A stretch of DNA of 7,692 nucleotides, taken from positions 1 to 7,692 of the forward strand of contig DUUU01000069.1 in assembly GCA_012841485.1 (NCBI GenBank). Reading direction: 5' to 3'. The DNA is from Armatimonadota bacterium. GTDB lineage: Bacteria; Armatimonadota; JAAZEB01. The notes beneath the pieces were generated by a model. The model did not search any database, was not told the origin of the DNA, and saw only the letters and a program-made list of their open reading frames with translations. Below, one piece after another: positions 5,727 through 7,692 of the stretch (position 1 is its first letter; every line of letters begins with the position of its first letter). Position numbers and translations under genes: made by a program.

Positions 5727-5974
5727 CTGCGCCTCCAGCCACAGGATTACCGCTACGTTCGCCGCGCGCGCCGCGGATCCCTGGCCGGGCCTGCCCCGCG
5801 ACTACCGCCCTGCACCCCCGCGGGGGATCTCTCCGGGCCCAGGGCAGGATCTCGCGTTGCGGTGCCCAAGAGAGTCATGCAGACGTGCCGGATCCGCGCG
5901 TATCAGCCCAACCGGGCGCTGTTCAGAGGGGGCATCACCGCGCGGATTCGCCGTCATTAGAGGAGGAACAACCC
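5727..5974. promoter_or_regulatory. Divergent intergenic region with nested inverted repeats
   Basis: These 248 bases lie between the divergently transcribed hydrolase operon and the fusion gene, so both promoters should be here, but neither has boxes near consensus. The centre holds the perfect palindrome CCCCCGCGGGGG (5815-5826) nested inside a pair of arms GCCCTG (5807-5812) and CAGGGC (5840-5845). This placement suits an operator or leader structure. Near the right end an AGGAGG (5961-5966) sets the start of the fusion gene. No tRNA or small ORF is convincing. Confidence 0.45.
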
Positions 5975-7692
5975 ATGCCAGCAGGAAACTGTAGCGTTCT
6001 GGTAGTTCTCGACAGCCGGCGGGTTGCCGAGCGCGCGTGCGCCGACCGAACCGTGTTCGCTGCCCTCGACCACTTCGGCCCCGCCTACGAGGCGTTGGAG
6101 TGTGCCGACCATTACGGGCTCCCCCCTGGCCACGTCTCACCGCGGGCTGCCTACATCCTGGCGCACGATGGCGCCGGGGCCGAACTGCCGGCCCGTGCCG
6201 CCACGGAAATCGCCGAGGCAGTGAGGGCTGGCGCGGGCCTCATCAGCTTCGACCGCGAGGTAGAGAAGTGGCCGGATTGTCTGCGCGCGCTTGTGCCCGC
6301 GCCCGCGGGTGTGACCACGGTCGAGCAGCTCTCCTTCCCGGCGCCCGCTGGCTTCATCACCCACGGGCACGCGCAGGGCGATACGCTCTCGCTCCTGGCT
6401 CCGCTCCAGGTGGTCACCTTCGAGGCGACCGAGGGCTTCCAGTCACTCCTGCAGACGCCGGAAGGCGCCTGCGTGATCGGCTGCGCCCAGGTAGGCGACG
6501 GCCGCGTGGTCGTCTTCGGCACGGGCGAGCGCATCTATGCGGACGGAATCCTCGGGCATACGCGCGGGATCGATGGCCTGATGTGGCGCTCCCTCGTCTG
6601 GGCTGCGGCCAAGCCCTTCCCGATGCGCTGCATCCCGCCCTACATCGCCGCGCGCATGGATGACTGCCACGGCACGCACACCGCGTTCCGCTATGTTGAT
6701 GTCCTGAACCGCCACGGTATCGGTCCAAACCTCGGGTTGTTTATCGATGAGATGGGGCCCACCGATTGGGCTGCCGCCCGGCGCCTCTTCGAGAAGGGTG
6801 GCGCCGACTTCTCCATGCACGCCTTCCGCGACGATTTCTACAAGGCGAGCCCCAAGTGGCGGCCCTACGGCGTGCTCCCCGATAAGCCCGACCTCTCCGA
6901 CGGCGGCAAGCACACCGCCTTCGAGGGTCTTTCGGTGGATCACCAGACCGGGCGTGACCTGGATGACGAGACGGTGCGCCGCAACTTCAAGCGGATGGAT
7001 GACGCCTTCGCGCGCGCCGGAATCAAGCACAGCCGCGTGCTGAACTCGCACTTCGGAGAGATCGGCTGGCGCGCGGTGCCTCTCTTCCTGGAACGCGGCG
7101 TGGAGTTCCCCTGCAACAACAGCGTCGTCGGTCAGCTCTATGGCAATCAGCCTCCGTGGCGGCCCAAGCCCTACGGCGTCCGCGGTCCCAACGGGCGTCA
7201 TGGCCTTGTCCTCGACCGCTGCCCCCGACACCCTGGCTTCACCTTCATCGGCTCGGCGCCTTCGCACCTCGGCGGCACCTACATGATCACCGATATTCTC
7301 TACGGGCACACTCCGTTCTACGGCGAGTCCGACCGCTCGCGGCCCGATGACTCCATTGCCCGCGGTATAGCCAACCTGAAGCTGGAGCTCGACAACCTCG
7401 CCTTCGGCGAGATCTTTTGCCACGAGGAGCGGATCGACTGCATCAGCCTGGAGGAGTGGGAGTACATCATCGAGGGGATCATCCGCGGGATCTCCGATTG
7501 CGACTGGATACCGGCCGAACGCGAGCAGGTCAGCGTCACCTGCAAGCGCCTCATCGACTCCGGCCTGGTGTATGCCGACGTTACCGAATCAGGGCTGCAC
7601 TGTGAATTCTCCGGCGTGACGGACGGACCTTCGCCACTCACCCTCTGGGTGAACGAGGGCGACTCCTGCCGCCGCCTGATGACCGATATCCC
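5975..7692 (+). CDS. Amidotransferase-like / polysaccharide-deacetylase-like fusion protein (runs off the right edge)
   Basis: The frame stays open from the ATG at 5975 to the window end, 572 residues so far. AGGAGG (5961-5966) is eight bases upstream, an excellent ribosome site. The first part (about 1-215) looks like a class I glutamine-amidotransferase or ThuA-like fold: strands SVLVVLD and AAYILAHDG, then AGAGLISFD and DGRVVVFGTGERIY, with a closing helix DGLMWRSLVWAAAKPF. I see no catalytic Cys nucleophile, so this part is probably not an active glutaminase. From about 218 the pattern is that of a NodB-type deacetylase barrel: YIAARMDDCHGTH (Asp 229, Asp 230), FSMHAFRDD (His 282, Asp 286, an H-x3-D version of the metal motif), HSRVLNSHFGE and a late GEIFCHEERI (His 483). 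A further domain starts at about 515 (VSVTCKRLIDSGLVYADV). No signal peptide is present, unusual for an enzyme of extracellular sugars. Domain calls rest on motif recognition and are moderately sure; the substrate is unknown. Confidence 0.75.
   Translation, partial: MPAGNCSVLVVLDSRRVAERACADRTVFAALDHFGPAYEALECADHYGLPPGHVSPRAAYILAHDGAGAELPARAATEIAEAVRAGAGLISFDREVEKWPDCLRALVPAPAGVTTVEQLSFPAPAGFITHGHAQGDTLSLLAPLQVVTFEATEGFQSLLQTPEGACVIGCAQVGDGRVVVFGTGERIYADGILGHTRGIDGLMWRSLVWAAAKPFPMRCIPPYIAARMDDCHGTHTAFRYVDVLNRHGIGPNLGLFIDEMGPTDWAAARRLFEKGGADFSMHAFRDDFYKASPKWRPYGVLPDKPDLSDGGKHTAFEGLSVDHQTGRDLDDETVRRNFKRMDDAFARAGIKHSRVLNSHFGEIGWRAVPLFLERGVEFPCNNSVVGQLYGNQPPWRPKPYGVRGPNGRHGLVLDRCPRHPGFTFIGSAPSHLGGTYMITDILYGHTPFYGESDRSRPDDSIARGIANLKLELDNLAFGEIFCHEERIDCISLEEWEYIIEGIIRGISDCDWIPAEREQVSVTCKRLIDSGLVYADVTESGLHCEFSGVTDGPSPLTLWVNEGDSCRRLMTDI

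Noticed and set aside
4329..5960. A 543-codon open frame on the plus strand
   Set aside because: It is antisense to nfo and the metallo-beta-lactamase-fold gene, both of which have complete catalytic motifs and good ribosome sites. Its translation is rich in Arg, His and Pro without domain features, as expected for a shadow in GC-rich DNA.
6443..7423. A 326-codon open frame on the minus strand
   Set aside because: It is antisense to the fusion gene, whose frame is open for at least 572 codons behind an AGGAGG site and shows recognisable motifs.
1..7692. Search for tRNA genes, CRISPR arrays, insertion sequences and integrase sites
   Set aside because: No cloverleaf with a GGTTC-type T-loop, no regularly spaced repeat array, and no transposase or integrase motif was seen on either strand by reading.

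Overview
This is a GC-rich bacterial window with seven genes or gene remnants packed on both strands and no mobile element, tRNA, rRNA or CRISPR array that I can see. Coding is dense, ribosome binding sites are strong (several GGAGG/AGGAGG boxes), and one promoter is close to the sigma-70 consensus. The gene mix (ferredoxin-dependent indolepyruvate oxidoreductase, zinc hydrolases, FHA protein, carbohydrate-active fusion protein) fits a free-living bacterium, possibly from a little-cultured GC-rich phylum such as Armatimonadota. That placement is a guess; nothing here is diagnostic.

Left edge (1-802, minus strand): the first 267 residues of iorA, the alpha subunit of indolepyruvate ferredoxin oxidoreductase. 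It starts at a TTG behind a GGAGG box, about 85 bases downstream of a well-formed promoter (894-922). The rest of the gene lies off the left edge. A 534-base gap follows (803-1336) with a 12-bp palindrome and a plus-oriented terminator-like hairpin.

Centre left (1337-3540, plus strand): two tandem paralogs of a family I do not recognise. Each has one N-terminal membrane anchor, a conserved central domain (54 of 71 residues identical between the copies in its best part) and a beta-rich, cysteine-containing C-terminal part. The second copy is intact. In the first, the last ~60 codons lie in a different frame, so its C-terminus is lost or there is a sequence error. The 241 bases between them hold a run of ~10-base degenerate repeats, a small inverted repeat and a perfect 11-bp hairpin just before the second gene.

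Centre right (3607-5726, minus strand): a tight three-gene operon in the order metallo-beta-lactamase-fold hydrolase (glyoxalase II-like), nfo (endonuclease IV), and an FHA-domain membrane protein. Spacing is 12 bases and then a 13-base overlap. This links an AP endonuclease to a zinc hydrolase and a possible phosphothreonine reader, though a shared task is only inferred. The operon converges with the second paralog across a 66-base gap of GC-rich hairpins.

Right edge (5975-7692, plus strand, open at the end): a long gene divergent from the operon, encoding at least 572 residues. It appears to fuse an N-terminal class I glutamine-amidotransferase/ThuA-like domain to a polysaccharide-deacetylase-like (NodB-type) barrel and a further C-terminal domain, with no signal peptide. 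The divergent intergenic region holds a 12-bp palindrome nested inside a longer inverted repeat.
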